Source: Spirodela intermedia
Taxonomy: Eukaryota; Streptophyta; Magnoliopsida; Alismatales; Araceae
Direction: 5' to 3'
NCBI GenBank assembly: GCA_902729315.2
Contig: LR746269.1
Coordinates: 2,712,501 to 2,776,500, forward strand
DNA length: 64,000 nucleotides
How positions within the stretch are numbered: the stretch's first letter is position 1; the number at the start of each line of letters is the position of its first letter. Position numbers and translations under genes: made by a program. Under the pieces are notes generated by a model, which did not search any database, was not told the origin of the DNA, and saw only the letters and a list, made by a program, of their open reading frames with translations. Shown in pieces: positions 36,470 to 50,600 of the stretch.

Positions 36470-37700
36470 ATGTTGGTTCCAAAGTGAGCAAGATAGAGTA
36501 CTCAAGGGGGGAGGGAGGGGTGAATTAGCTTTTTTAAAAAATGTCACTATTCAATAGTTGTAAGAATTAAGAATTTTCTTTATCCTATATTACATTGGTT
36601 GACAGATGGGTCCACATTGTTTGAATTAGGTTGATAGAAGTTAAGTTAATTAGATTAGGTTGTCACACAAAATTAGACTGAAAAATTGACACAATTTTAT
36701 AATAGTTCTACATTGACGTATCAAGGGTATCCACCCTTGATTTCTACTTTTTTCTATTAGAACACTCTAAAGTTGATGGAATTAAAAAATTCGTTTAAGC
36801 AGAAGATTACACAAATATATCCCCACACTAGATGTTAAGCATTAGCTTACTTTTTTCTCCATTATTACCAAAACTCTCTAGAGTATATTCACCTAAAAAT
36901 AATAGTAAAAGGCTTATCAATGATCTAGAGGCTGAGAGGCTAAAACTCCTTGATTTTTCAAAATTTTGAACATATGAAAACTTTGTGATGATTTTATGGA
37001 CAAACCAAACTAAGCTTATTAGTATTTTAGTTAATTTTAATTGCCATCCTTGTAACTTAGTAATTGCATCAATTTTTTGTATTGTAGACTTGAAGTGCAA
37101 TAATACTCTACTTACACAACACCTTGAGATATGTGGTGGTTAGAGCTAGTGATAACTATTTAGTGGGTTAGACTCATTGGATCCATGCTTGAGTGTGTTG
37201 TGATTGTCTTTTGGTGGGCTAGATCAAGTATAACTAGTTGAGGAGCGATAAGACTTTGATTGATATTTGGTGAGCCAAAGCTAGTGAATTTAGTAGTGGA
37301 TTTATTTCATTGGAAGAAATTTGATTGCTAGTTCTATGATTACAAGAGTAACTGATAGGTTAAATGACTATATGGTTCTTGGGGTTGTTAGTACCTTGAT
37401 GTAATCTTTATGAAAGATTAGCAACTATCTTGTGTGTTTGTTATTTTACTTAAATTACTTAAACAGTTTTTTCATTATTGTGGATTAGAAGAATTAATCT
37501 AACTCATCTATTTTAATTATATTCTAAATGTTCTAAAAAGGACAAGTAAATTTTGTTTTAGTTTCACCACATATTGTTTAAAATCAGATCACTAATTACT
37601 AGTGCCCATGAATAACAAACTTTAATCCTCATGATTACAACTTGTTACATAATAATCAGTATTTAATCCCCTCGCCCCCTATGCTACATTCGATGTCCTT
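36470..37700 (+). mobile_element. Possible LTR fragment starting near 36474
   Basis: ACTCAAGGGGGGAGGGAGGG at 36502-36521, followed by GTGAATTAGC and a T/A-rich run, looks like the left end of plant copia LTRs, which often open with a G-run followed by GTGAATT. Sequence up to about 37.7 kb could be the LTR body. The right end and any internal region are not identified. Confidence 0.3.
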
Positions 37701-40700
37701 AGGTCCATCCACATATTCAACTCGTCAAGTCAACCTTAATATTCCAATATGTTTCAAACTTCATCTAAATATTGTTGAGAAAATGAATTTAGTTTATTAG
37801 ATGCTTTACAAGTCTTGACTGGAGCTTGGATGTGTGTAACAAATCCCAAACCTTGGATTTAGTACCTCTACTTGACATACATGCACTTGAAGGGGTTCAG
37901 GCCTTTGGATTTTAGGTTTGATATTCTTCTAGGGATTTTTTCACAACAATGACTTTTTCATGAGTCAACATGAAGGGTTTTGAGGAGTTCTTGAGAAAAC
38001 CCATAATTGATTCACAAATAGTACAACATATTCTTGATTTTAAGCAAATGTATTAATTATATATATAAATTATATTCTAAAGTGTCATAATTTTGACTCA
38101 TATTCATGGATTGTTGATGCTTCTTTATATCTTGTGATACTAATGGCTTATGTGTTGACTTTGTCTATTCTTGTTAAACTTTGAACTCAATGAGTTGGTC
38201 CATGTCAATTAGTTTAAGATACTTTCAACATGCCAAACACTGGGGTTTACATAGCTGAAGGTGCAAGTTTGACATGCAAGTGCTCATTTATTGCAAACCT
38301 TGGTTTATAGTTTATAGGACTAAATCTTTTTTATTGAACTGAACAAGATAATTTCAATGATTATAAAACTTTTATTTTTCTACTAGTTGGTTGAGACGTG
38401 TGACACCTACTGTATTGATGGTACTTTCCTTTAGTTATACTATGTTCCATAAGCACAACATTGAACAGTAAGGTGTTTGCACATCCTTATTTAATTATAT
38501 TTAATTAAATTTCCCTTAAGCTCTACTATCTATCATAAGTACAGCCATCACAAAAAGTGTCAACTCTTTTCTAGAAACAGAAAAACAGGTCACTAATGTT
38601 GCCCATGTGGAGAAGAAAAAGGATAAGTGTGATGATCCTTAGTGGAGTAAGGTCTAACACTTGGTTATAGTTAATATACTAATGGGTTGAGACGATTATT
38701 TCTAATATATTAGAGGGTCAACACTTATTTTTCTGGCATCAATGCACATAGTTTTGTAATGAGTATTTTGACTGATATAGAAAGCCAAAAAATCTATGAA
38801 ACAAAACCATTTTTTAGTCATTGGAGGATCAACCTTTAGTAATAAATGGCTTGGAGCTAAAACAAAGGCAAAGAAGAAAGGGAGATTCTTAAACTTCAAG
38901 CTCGGATGAGACTGATCACACCTAATCAGTGATAAATTTTTACACAAATTTGACGAGTGCATTCAAATGCGAGTCAGAAAATTATTTGGTAGATTGTGCC
39001 ATTGCTTCAAAGAAAGAGTTCTCCTTCTCCCAAGCTGTTCCGAAATTTCGTAGTTGACTCAAGCCCTACAGCCTTTCGAATACTTTCACAATTTAGGGAC
39101 CGTCTCCTCAATGAGCGTAGATTGATGAAGAAGGCTTTTGTGCCTCGCCTATCGAAGTTCTGTTCAAAAACCTCATACGAGAACTTGTATAGAGAAGGAT
39201 TTCTTGCAAACTTTTAAAAGCATACAAGATTCAAGTGAATGCTTTAAGCATTCCATAATTTCCTCATCTATGTAGGAAGCAGCGTAACTATTATATTTCA
39301 CTTATTTTTCTTTCCTAACACTTGCTAGTGAATAATGTTTGTAATGTTTACTCCAAGCTTGAGAAGGTCAACTTAGTTGTATTGAGGCTTTAACAAAGCC
39401 ATTATTCACAAGTTTGTGAGAAACATTGTGAAATATTTGTGGGGATTTGGGCCTGGAGAAGGCATAGGGATTAGACATATATGAAAAGCTATATCAAAAC
39501 ATATTATTAAAAGAAATATAACATGTATAAAATATGTTATTTAACATAAATATTTTTGTACAACTTTTAATAGTAATATTTGCAATGATTTGGTGAAGCA
39601 TTGTATTCCATTACTTGTTCAAGGAATGCAACAAACAACATTATTTGTCGACGAGCTAAAGATAGGATGAAATGTTTGTGATAGTTAATTACATATTTGA
39701 ATCAAGCACTATGCTGCAAGATAAATGTGAAGGGACATCATATTGGTGTGCTCACCTAGTTGAGTAACACATTTTAATGACGATATTGATAAAAACAACA
39801 CTTAGACATTTCCTACATAATGCCACATGTCATTAATGCCTTAAAAACATAGGTCAACCCTCTTTCCACTAACATATACATGTCTATTTTGAGACTATGT
39901 TTATTTTTTTTTGTTAGCATTCCAATGAGCATATTATCAAGGTATTATATCTTGAGTTAAAATCATAATAAATTAATGAATGATGAAGCAAAAGTAGTAA
40001 CACTAAAAGTAAGTCTATTTATCAACAGATCAAACTAAATTCCTTACGACATGACCTAAGAGTTGTTAAAAACAGATCTTAAGTAATTGAATTTATGACA
40101 ATATTAATTATGCCAAGAAAACATGTTCATCTTTGGTAGTAGTTTTGAGGATTTAATAAATGATTTATTAACTAATATGCATAAGACCTGAAGGAAATAG
40201 GACAAGGATTTTACCAATTTAAAAGAAAATGAGTAAGTATTTGTGCTTTTGTTAGTGAAGAATGAAGACTTGTTTAATTGTCAACACATGTCTTTTATTA
40301 GTAAAATAGCCTCAATTGTCAAAAGGAAATGGAAGAAGTTGCAAGCTCTAAGCATTTTTGAGGCAATACTTTTGAAATTTTTCTCCCCCACCCATAGGTA
40401 ACCATTTCATTAGTCTAAGAATAAAAAGGTTATCAAAGTTGCTCATTTTTCAGAAGCTCATTTGGAACACAAGCTCATAACTTTGCTCAATATTATTTGC
40501 GGTTATCAAAGTTGACATGTAACTTTTCAAAAAGTTAAGTTTACTATTGAGAAACATTTTACTTTGTATGAATACTTAATTATAACATAAGGAAAGCTGG
40601 ATGATAACTTGTGTAGTGCATAATGCAATTCCTTGGGTATCAAGTAGACATGGGGAGCTGAACCATTGCACACTTGGGCATTTTTGTGAGAATAATTGTA

Positions 40701-41622
40701 ACATCAGCACCTTCAAATCCACATTGGCTACCATGAAAAATTACAATCCCCTCCTACTGAAGCATGTACATTGGGACTTCACCACCTCTGTGGAGTTATT
40801 AGGATTGAGACTAGGCTACAACACCTCAATCTCTTGACCCAACGTGGGTAGCCCCAAACACCTCTCTCCCTCTAAGAAAGGCCCCTCACACACAACGATT
40901 GAAATTTTGAAATCTGTTTTATCAGTCTTTCTTCAAGTTAAGACAAAAGAAAGGAATGAAAGGGCTTTCTATTGGCGACTACCTGGTAGTTATGTTTGAC
41001 CTTGAATGAAATTTATAGATTCTACAGCAATGGTCCCTTGCTACCCTGCCCATCACTATCCCTCACACCCCTAAGTGGCTCTCCACTCAACAGCCATTGC
41101 AGGGGAATGTGGCAAGCTGGGGACGAGCTGCTCTCCATGGCCATGCCATAAGAGAGCTCTCACCTATGTTGGGGTCTTTAGGAGACGACCACTCCCAGGA
41201 GGGACTTGACATGAACGGTAGTAGAATGAAGACATGCATTTATTTTGAGAACAATAAAAGCTTAGCGGGCCTTTTTTTAGCAAATCCCCACTCATTCAGT
41301 GACATGGCCAGACCCACAAGGGAAAGCTGTCATTACGAATGTACGCTCATTAGATTATGTAAGATATAGAAAAAAGCACATTCCTTTTGACACTAACACC
41401 TATTATTTAACTATCTAGGAATGTACAAGATGCATAGTTGAGGAAAAAATAAATCGCTCAAATGGACGTGGGTCTTTGCAAGATTCTTTCTCTCCCTATA
41501 GATATACACTCTTGAGATAAGCAGCTGTCGTCACTAAATATATATGAAGAAGAATATATTCATTTGGAACAGCCAAAGAGAAGAAGAAATAATAACAAAA
41601 GAATACAAAAAGAGGCATACCA
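37701..41622. other. AT-rich intergenic DNA
   Basis: Nothing coding can be supported. Slightly GC-richer patches (38990-39220, 40600-41370) hold short open frames that match nothing I recognise and may be old transposon fragments. The right part should include the 3' UTR and downstream flank of the peptidase gene. Confidence 0.4.
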
Positions 41623-44600
41623 TTAAGCTTTACTTGACAATCGGCATTGTGACATGTACTGGGTAACTCTGCTCAAGGCTGCAATTTTGGATTAACCCTT
41701 AGAAGAAGATATTATTCTGTCCAAATTCTACCAAGAAGCGATCTAAAGAAAAATGGTTAGATTACCAGGAATCCGTGAGAAATCTGGCCGAATTCCATTT
41801 CCGTTTATGTCCATATGATTGGGTGTGACATACTTTCCAATGGTAACAGCGACCCCTGATCCATCGTGAAGCTCGAACACCGATTGAATCAGTCCCTAGA
41901 TGAATGAAAATGATGAGAATGTTGTGAAATAACCCATATCAATCAAATAAACAGGTTGAAATACTATCAAAAGTTATATTTGGCTGTCTCTAGTTCGTAC
42001 TTTGCCGTATGTCTTGTCACCAACGAGAACAGCTTTGCAATTGTCATGAAGCGCAGCAGCCACCTGTGAACCAGTCTGGTTATAGCATTCATTACCCTAT
42101 CTAGAAAAATATTCTTGTAAGAAGATCATGTAAAGGAACTTAGTCGCTCACAATTTCACTAGCACTTGCAGTCTGGCCATTCACTAGGATCTGCATCAGA
42201 AAGGTTTAATCATCAATTTCCAAAGAAAAACAGGTTCTCTGTACCCTCTGATGGGAGCGGCTTTTAATATACTCCTCCATTAGTGACAAATTAAACGCAC
42301 ACATTCTCAGAAGCAATTGATTTTTTTTTTCTTAAAAACGCTTTGATGGTACACATTAAAAGCCGTGGTCTTCAACGTCAAGGAAACCATGTGAATTTGC
42401 ATAACTCGACTTATAAGAAACCAGCTTCACATGAACCAGAGCATATAGGCTTGTGAAATGAGATTGAATCAACTGCATAGGGAACCCAATTGGAATGAAG
42501 TTTATGGTACCAGAAAAAAATATCAGTTAGAAGCTCAACCCTATCAAGAATTACGATACACATAACAGTACTGCACATTGGCCCATTAATATAAAATTAG
42601 ATGCAAGATAAGGGGGCAATAGGGTGCAATGCCAATCTGTATCACCAACTAATCTGACACATAGAAGGCAGAGAACACAGCACTACTCATGATTCTGAGT
42701 GTTCTATTCATTGACTGGAAGGAGGGCATGTGAAACAAAGATTCCTAACATATGTTTAAAGTGAGAAAAAATACATACTATGAGAGGTGAGGTGAAAACG
42801 GGTGCTTTTTCTGCAACAATAGTTCTCTGAACTTCAGGATCCCGGCCTACTGTGTAAATAACCTGGAAATTTTGCAAAGATACTCACAACTTTAGCACTA
42901 TTTCTAGTGGTTAGTGGCATTGCTGTACTTATGTAAAATTCGTATTTATCCTGATGTGCACGGATGGAACTATAAAGCAATAGAATGATGAATTCATCAC
43001 CATAATTACTAAATTAACATAACTCCTCATCCACATTTTAAATACATAAACAATTAAGTTCGAAGTAAGGTCTCTTGTTAGGACTCTTAGAGAGTTCAAA
43101 GGATAAGAGGAAGTAAATTTCATTCCATGGAATCAGCCTTTTGCCATAAACAATTTTTGACAAATGTTGACCGACCCTAGTCAAGCCCCCAATGAATTCC
43201 CCTTTGGATAAGTAGAGAGACCTAGTCTACATAGTTGAAGGGTTGGAGGTTCCACCAAGGCCTACCAGCATTTCATACAAGAGAGCTTTGTTGCTAATTG
43301 ACATTCAAAAGAAGAGGAGGAATTCGCCAGCCAAAGGACCCTGCACACCAGCCTTGAAATCCCCTGCTATGTCCCAGATGAATCAAAGCCAGGCATCAGC
43401 ACTAGAACGAGGACAACTTGTAATGGGCAAGTTCCAGAAATATGGTTATTCCTCAGTGTGGGCCATTACTATCTTAAATTCGTGGAAGTGCGCTCATGGA
43501 AAACATGGGATCCTCACCAACATACTGAATCAGTATGCAAAGTGACTCATGGTGGTGACAGATAGCATTTTCTCGTCTTACCAATGGATGGTAATGGTGT
43601 GCACCATAGTGCCCTTTCACCCGCCCATTTCCTTCTTCGGCTTGCATGTCAATGCCGGCCAAGGTTGCATCTACATCACCAAGCATCAAAGTAACGAGGA
43701 AGGTTTCTTCAATCTTACGCAAGTGAATACACCTAAGAGAACCTTAGTGTCTACCTTGCGACCTTTTATGCCAAATTGAAGCTTGGGGGTACTCTCATTC
43801 TAACATACTCTAGATCCTCAAGGTGCTTTCAATAGTCCAAGACATAATGAGATTCTTAGAGAACGAAGTAGGCACATTTTAACCCAATTAGACTGGGTGA
43901 AGGTTTAATTCCTCACTGCTCCCTTCGCTTTGCCTTTATAGTGGTCCCACCTCTTCTTCCCATCACTTTACCTTTTTTCTTGTTTAGGGTCAGACAATGT
44001 AGTCGACTTGTAATTCAGCATTGCGTCCACCAAGGTTGTTACTGCCTAGAGTTTCTTTACTCCTTGCAGCAAAATTCACTTTGTACCTAATTCCATGGTT
44101 TGTCACAAATTGAAGAGCTTGTACACTTCAAACATATTCTTCATGCCGAGAAAATGAAATTGAATAGCTAGATGCAATCTGAGAATACCTTAGTGTGTTG
44201 AGCCTTGAAGGAGTTATGGTTCCCTAACTCCCTAATGAATTATTTTCAGGCCTTAATCTTGGCTACACCTCATTCTTGAGTTAGCTAGAGAAGTAATTTC
44301 TTTCACAAATTACTTAACCTTCAAAACCTTCACATGTGAACACCAAGAAGCCATTTGCGGTTCCTAACACTAAAAGTGATTTTGGACAAAGAAAAGAAAA
44401 GAAAAACTCAGTTTATTACTGAAGAGTGATATATACATTGGGACCAGAAAGGTTTCTTCTCCTCTCATACGTTCCCTCTTATACACATACTGTAGGCCAC
44501 AACTGCATCTTTGGTCAATGATTTGAAAACCATTTAAGCAACTACATGCAGAATCGTGGTATAAGCCTGTATGAAATTGTCATTTGCATGACGCTCTTTG

Positions 44601-47600
44601 ACTTGCATCTGGTGCATGGCTATTCAATGACTGCTACAAATGCTTGCTTTATGATGGCTACGCTTGCTTCTTAATGGATGCATGCCTACTCCAAAAGGTC
44701 AGATCTTGTTGGCACCTGCCATGCTTGAGACCCATTGGGAGCCAACTCTGAAATTACTATACAATTGCTTTGAACATGTCCAGTGCCTAATGTGCCAGGC
44801 ACCCAATGCATATTTGCCACGCAGTGGATATGTCCATACACTGCATGCACCTGGCACCAATTCCTTATTCTGTTCTGAATCAGGCTGTCCCTCTTATCAT
44901 GCACAGAAGACTCATCTTTTCATGAAGGGATCATCAGAGAAAGTCCATTTACACTAGAGGAAGCAAGTGTTCTCCTTAATGGAAAGACAAATTGCAAAAG
45001 ATAGAAAAGAAAAAAGGGGCAGAAAGAAGGCAGTTGATCAGACCAATTGCCCCTTCAAGGCCAACATGCTCTTTCAAGTACACAAAGGGGCTTTATAAAA
45101 TGACCCCCAATCCCTTCAAAGAAAGCTAGACGAGGTTTTGGAGTTCAGCAGATAGGTCTAGAAAAATCTGTGGATTTGCTAACCAAAAAGTCTGATTCAA
45201 ATCAGACCTTGAAAAGCTAAACAAAGCCCTAATCCATCCTAAAGATCGATTCATTTGGATTAGAAGCACAACTGAATATACTCTATGATGTCATTATAAG
45301 AAAACAGCCATACAGTGATATCTAATATACATTAAACCCAAATTACCGTCTGCCCTTTATCAAGGAAGAGCTTTGCAATCTCAATACCCGCCTGAAAAAG
45401 AAGCAGTGTTATCATTAACAAGAGATATAATAGCCTATGTACTTAAAGACGGTAAAATATGCATTGGGTAAATTATTTTTAAATACTTTGCCACTATAAA
45501 TCTTGGTACTTGACAAATACTTTGGTACTTCCATTCAGAGAAATGAAAAAATAAATAAATTTGAATAATAAAACATATGATAACTTCCAGACAAAATTTA
45601 TCCAGGTGCTTTTGTTCCAAGGCGTAAAATTTCTATTGATACAGAGTAAGAATTAAAAAAATGATCATACTTGAACTCAAATGGCAAAATAATTCAAGAA
45701 CATTTTTACAAGGATGGATCAGGTAAAAGTATAATGACAAAATAATAGAGTTCGAAGAATCATCACGATTTCTCAATGGAACGGGACGAAGTACAGATAT
45801 TAAATTAACATATTATTATATACTCCCTTCCTATATACATCTTGTCATATGTAAAAGCACAGGCAACACAAAATTACATGCCATCATCCAGGACATCTAT
45901 ATTAATAGTTGATATTCACAGGTAGAATTTACATAGGTCAAAGTTTTCGCAGATAGCATGCAGACGTTTCGTATGTAGACCCCTAGATGATTCAACATAC
46001 TAAAGAGTGGCCAATTTGATTTTGATGAGCGAGGAGTAACATAATCTGTTCTTGTACTTATAGTTGTTCTATATTCACAGGTATTTCCGCCATGAGGTCA
46101 ATTTTATGTTCATGAAATATTAATTTAAGAACTAAAATATTTTTCACATCATTATCTCTTATCAATTCACTTTTAGTGATATGCCTGTACATTCTTTAAT
46201 TTTACACAAGGCATTGGAAATATTACAAAATGTACCCTCAAGGATTAAAATATTAAACCATATCAGTCCTACCCATGAAAATCTGAGAATCATGTTTGTA
46301 GACCTGGCTCGATTCTTCAGGTTATTGGACTAGCTATTGAGACTGCCTCCACAAACCTGACTTAATGTATCATTCATAGTTCATCTCATAATGCCATGCT
46401 AGCATTTTTTAGACAAATCTCTAGAACATCAAATACTATTTTCCACCCATCTTGACTTTGAATGAAACTAAGAATCGAAAAACAATCAAACTTCCACATT
46501 TAGGTCAGTTAACTGGTCTTTTTTAAACTATATCACAAAATTTGTGCTTTAAGAATTTCAATGCTGAGCAATTGAAGGATAGCATATCTAAAAAATGAAA
46601 GAACCTGAACTAGTCCACCACGGTTATCCCTCAAGTCCAGGACAAAGGAAGAGGCACCAGCATCTTCAAGACGCTTCATTGCTGCAAAATTACAAAAGAT
46701 ACGATCATCAAATAAAGCAACATGGATGGGCTAGAAAGGAAACGGACAGGCAATATACCCAGAAGAGGGGCACAAGCAAGGATCGAATGCAACAATCATT
46801 TACCAAAAATATGCATACGCCAATAGCTGAGCTAAGTTTAATATGGAAAATACCTAACAGAAATGTGTTCACCAACAAAAACTCCGCCAAGATCAAAATT
46901 CATAGCTGGTGTCTAACTAAGTAGCGATAAAACAATAAAAAAGCTGCCAATGAGTTGCAATCCACACGACCAACCAATACGGGATCAAAATTGAAACGAA
47001 AAATCAACCAATCAAAAATTTTGAAACGAAAAACTCATCACACAGTCAACATTGTTTTCAACATTCATGAAAAATAAGGTCACATAACAAAACGTTATTA
47101 CTCCACATTGAAAAAAGATGTATACCAATAACTAAATCCTTCTTTGCCAATGCATTGAATTCTTTCAACTGAACATATCCAATATAAGCTGCGCCACTCT
47201 CCATTTTCTCTAATCTGTAGAACACAGGTGTTTGAGCAACTGATTGCCTTTTGACTTTAATAGAACGAACTTGACGACAATCTCTGTGTTGAACCTGTGA
47301 GGATACGAAAATTACAGTACTTGAAATAACTAAATATGATGCACATAAGACAAGATGAAACGGCTATTATACTAACCTCAAGATTAACAAAGGTTTCCTT
47401 GGGCCCTTGTAGCAGTGATGAAACTTCAAAACTTGATTTTCCCCTAATATCCATTCCATTAACGGACAATATCTCATCTCCCTATCAAGAATCCACAAGA
47501 CAAGAATATTATATCTGAAAATCATAAACCTCACACAAAAATTCTCTAAGGAGAAGAGATGAAAGATTTTACATTTTTATTGAAAGTGAGAACACGTACA

Positions 47601-50600
47601 ATAACAAACTATTTCTAATATATTTTCCTTTCGAATCTCACCATAAATAGAAGTTTTTTCAGGAACTATAGTCATCACACGATCGGAAAAAAAAGAATGA
47701 AATCTGTCTCATTGAGCAGACTGAAACATCATGAAAATCTACCGTGAATAATTTAAAACTTTACAACACGTATAGACCATACTTTTAAGAACTAGTAAAT
47801 CCCAATCAAGTGCACTCTGTTTTTACCAGCCTCAAGCTCTTCACAGTGACAGAAAAACGAAAAAGCGCAATAGTTTTACAATCAACAAAATTAAACCGTT
47901 CCATGACTGAATAATAAGCATCCCACTGTAGAATCAGTTCATTAATAACTGCTTTAGTTATTACTGAAAAATAGGAGAAAATTGGCCCCACTTGTCCACA
48001 TTTAGTTGCATACTATAATCTCCAACATGCTGTATCACAGACAACATTAGGTACGATAAGTATATTTTCTACTTTATGGTTGAGTATTCCATGAACAAAG
48101 AGGCTAAAGAATTTATCTGACAAAAATCATGTAACCAAAACAGTTAACTGTTTTGACTCCTCTCCCTGATATCTAATACTTTTGATCTTGAATAGGTGAA
48201 AAATACAAAACAGTTAACTATTAAAAACATGATCTGTGAAATATTTTACTCGTAACTTAAATAGAGGAAAAATCATCAATCATGCAACCAAACAGAATAT
48301 CCGAATAGATTCTGTTTATGTGGATAATTTTCGAGAAAATAATCACATAGAGAATAGTAAACCACGTTTCAGGGAACTCAATATAGAGTCGTAAGAGCTT
48401 AGACAACCCATCTGAGGTTGACTCGAAGAGCTTCATGGTTATTTCTATTCTTACAAAATCAAAAGAACAGTAAGAGGTGGTCAAGATATTTTCGATAATA
48501 ATGCCTCTGAAACAAGAAACAACACGATTTCTACGAGATAAGTTTTCTTAATTTTTCAATTTCAAATGAAAATAAAGTTTGCATTAATGATATGATTTTA
48601 CTGAAAACAGTATTATTCAACTAAGAAAGCAGTTTTCATTAAGTACAGAAGCTCAGAATGGCGATTTCTAAATGATTTTTTTTCTAAAGTCTAGCTGTGT
48701 ACATATATTTGAATTATGCAAATCTTCATGAAAGAGTTCATTTCTTACAAATATCTAAACTGGATAATGGATGCCATTGGCATCCTTTGGGCACTATCAA
48801 GAACTCTTCTCAGTGGTAGTCAGCCCACATATGGCATCTCACGTACATCAATAGATCCACGTGTATAGAGGTTTTTCAGACCTTTCGTGGATAGACATTA
48901 TCCGGGTTAGGTCAATCAATGAAGATCAGTATCAAGGGTAGTCTTTTTTTGGATAAAAACTTAAAAGTGGGATGACATCAAGTTGGCAAAGGCAAGAAAA
49001 TGCTGCTGCGCGCTTTTGGATTCTGTCTTCGAAGCCCTAAGCTCACACAGGTTGAGGGGATAACAATTCAGTAGGATAATCATCAATTTACTAACACATT
49101 ACAATAGTAGAATTTTCCTTTATTCATAACTTCCCCCAGTTCATTAACTTCAAAAATATAAAAACTTCCTTCAAAATAGTGGCCAAATGTTTACTAGCGA
49201 AAAACAAGATACAAAGTTCTTTTGAGTAATACAAACAAGAACATTGTAAAACTGAATCATCATTTAAAAATAGGCATACACGTTACTATTGAGAAATACA
49301 TTGCCATTATTGACTTAACTTATGATTGATTACCAGGAGCAATCACTAATTTAAACGAAGATTAATTGAAATCTCTAGTCAATGACTAAAAAAGCTGAAA
49401 CAATGAACAGACTTGGAAAGGCATTATACCTGTCTAACCCCGGCCAGATAGGCAGGACCATCTAGTATTATACCCAGCACCTTCAATCTGATAACACCAG
49501 TGTCATCAGGAATCTCCCTTAGATTTATACCAATTCCAGTCAAGTCATATCTGGCCATCTTTGAGAACTTTCAGTACAGATATATTGACATAGACATGAG
49601 AGAAAAACTGAAATCATTGTCAGTAGACAACAAACTGAATGATGAAAGAAACTCTGAAAGATACATTCAAGTATTAACATTTTTTTGGCTTCATGTGAAT
49701 CTCAAGGGGACAGCTCAAACTCATCATAATTGTATAGAACTCTTTTTGGAGACGTTAAATATTCTGGCTGTGGAAGGGAACAGTAAAGCTATTGAAGCTT
49801 TCGACACATCAAACATAGGTTTTCGATATTCTATGTCAATCCCAGAATAACGTGATAGACCTTTCAAAAGATAGTTATGAAAAGTGAAGGGGAGAATATG
49901 GTTTAATTTATAGACCTAACCTGTACACAGTTTTCTGAGCAAGTTTTAACAACTTCGTAAAAGCATCAATTACTCTAATTAATGCTGATAACTTGTATAT
50001 GAATCAGAGAATCGTTAACTGAATTGTTTATTAAGCAAGTAAATAACATGACAGAGAAGATAAAATTGAAAAATCATTAAAAAATATAATTGTACACAAA
50101 CCCAAACAGAGGATAGCCATCTCAAGTTCATCAGAGAAATATAATTTTTCATTCGCATTATGCTCACTCTTCCTTGTTAATCAATTCAAGAAATCTAGCA
50201 ATGATAAAAGATACGATTCCATACTAACAAGATAGTATTCTATAATCCGGAAAATTCAGATCTCCGAAATGAAATCATGACATATTTAATTGATTTTAGC
50301 TAGCATTAAAGGGCAAATGGATGTCTCCATTGAATCCATGGAAAGAATGAAGCAGATGTCTGTTGTATACCTAAGTACTGCAAACCTTGTTTTAACTTCA
50401 TGGGATCACGTGAGTAAGCATATGACTCTCTTTTTGATAGGCCTCAAGGTATGCAGAAAAAGGAAAAACACCTATTTCAAAGTTTTTTCTAAGCCACCAC
50501 GCACCTAATGACACAACAGCTCCACGATTGGTTCAAAGCCACAATGCCACATTTCGATATGCTTTGAATCACTTGGAGGGAGAAAGAAAGGTGGACAGAT

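Noticed and set aside
43243-43779. Open frames of 76-100 codons in CTPA3 intron 7
   Set aside because: No recognisable domain on either strand. They lie inside an intron and are more likely part of an inserted repeat.
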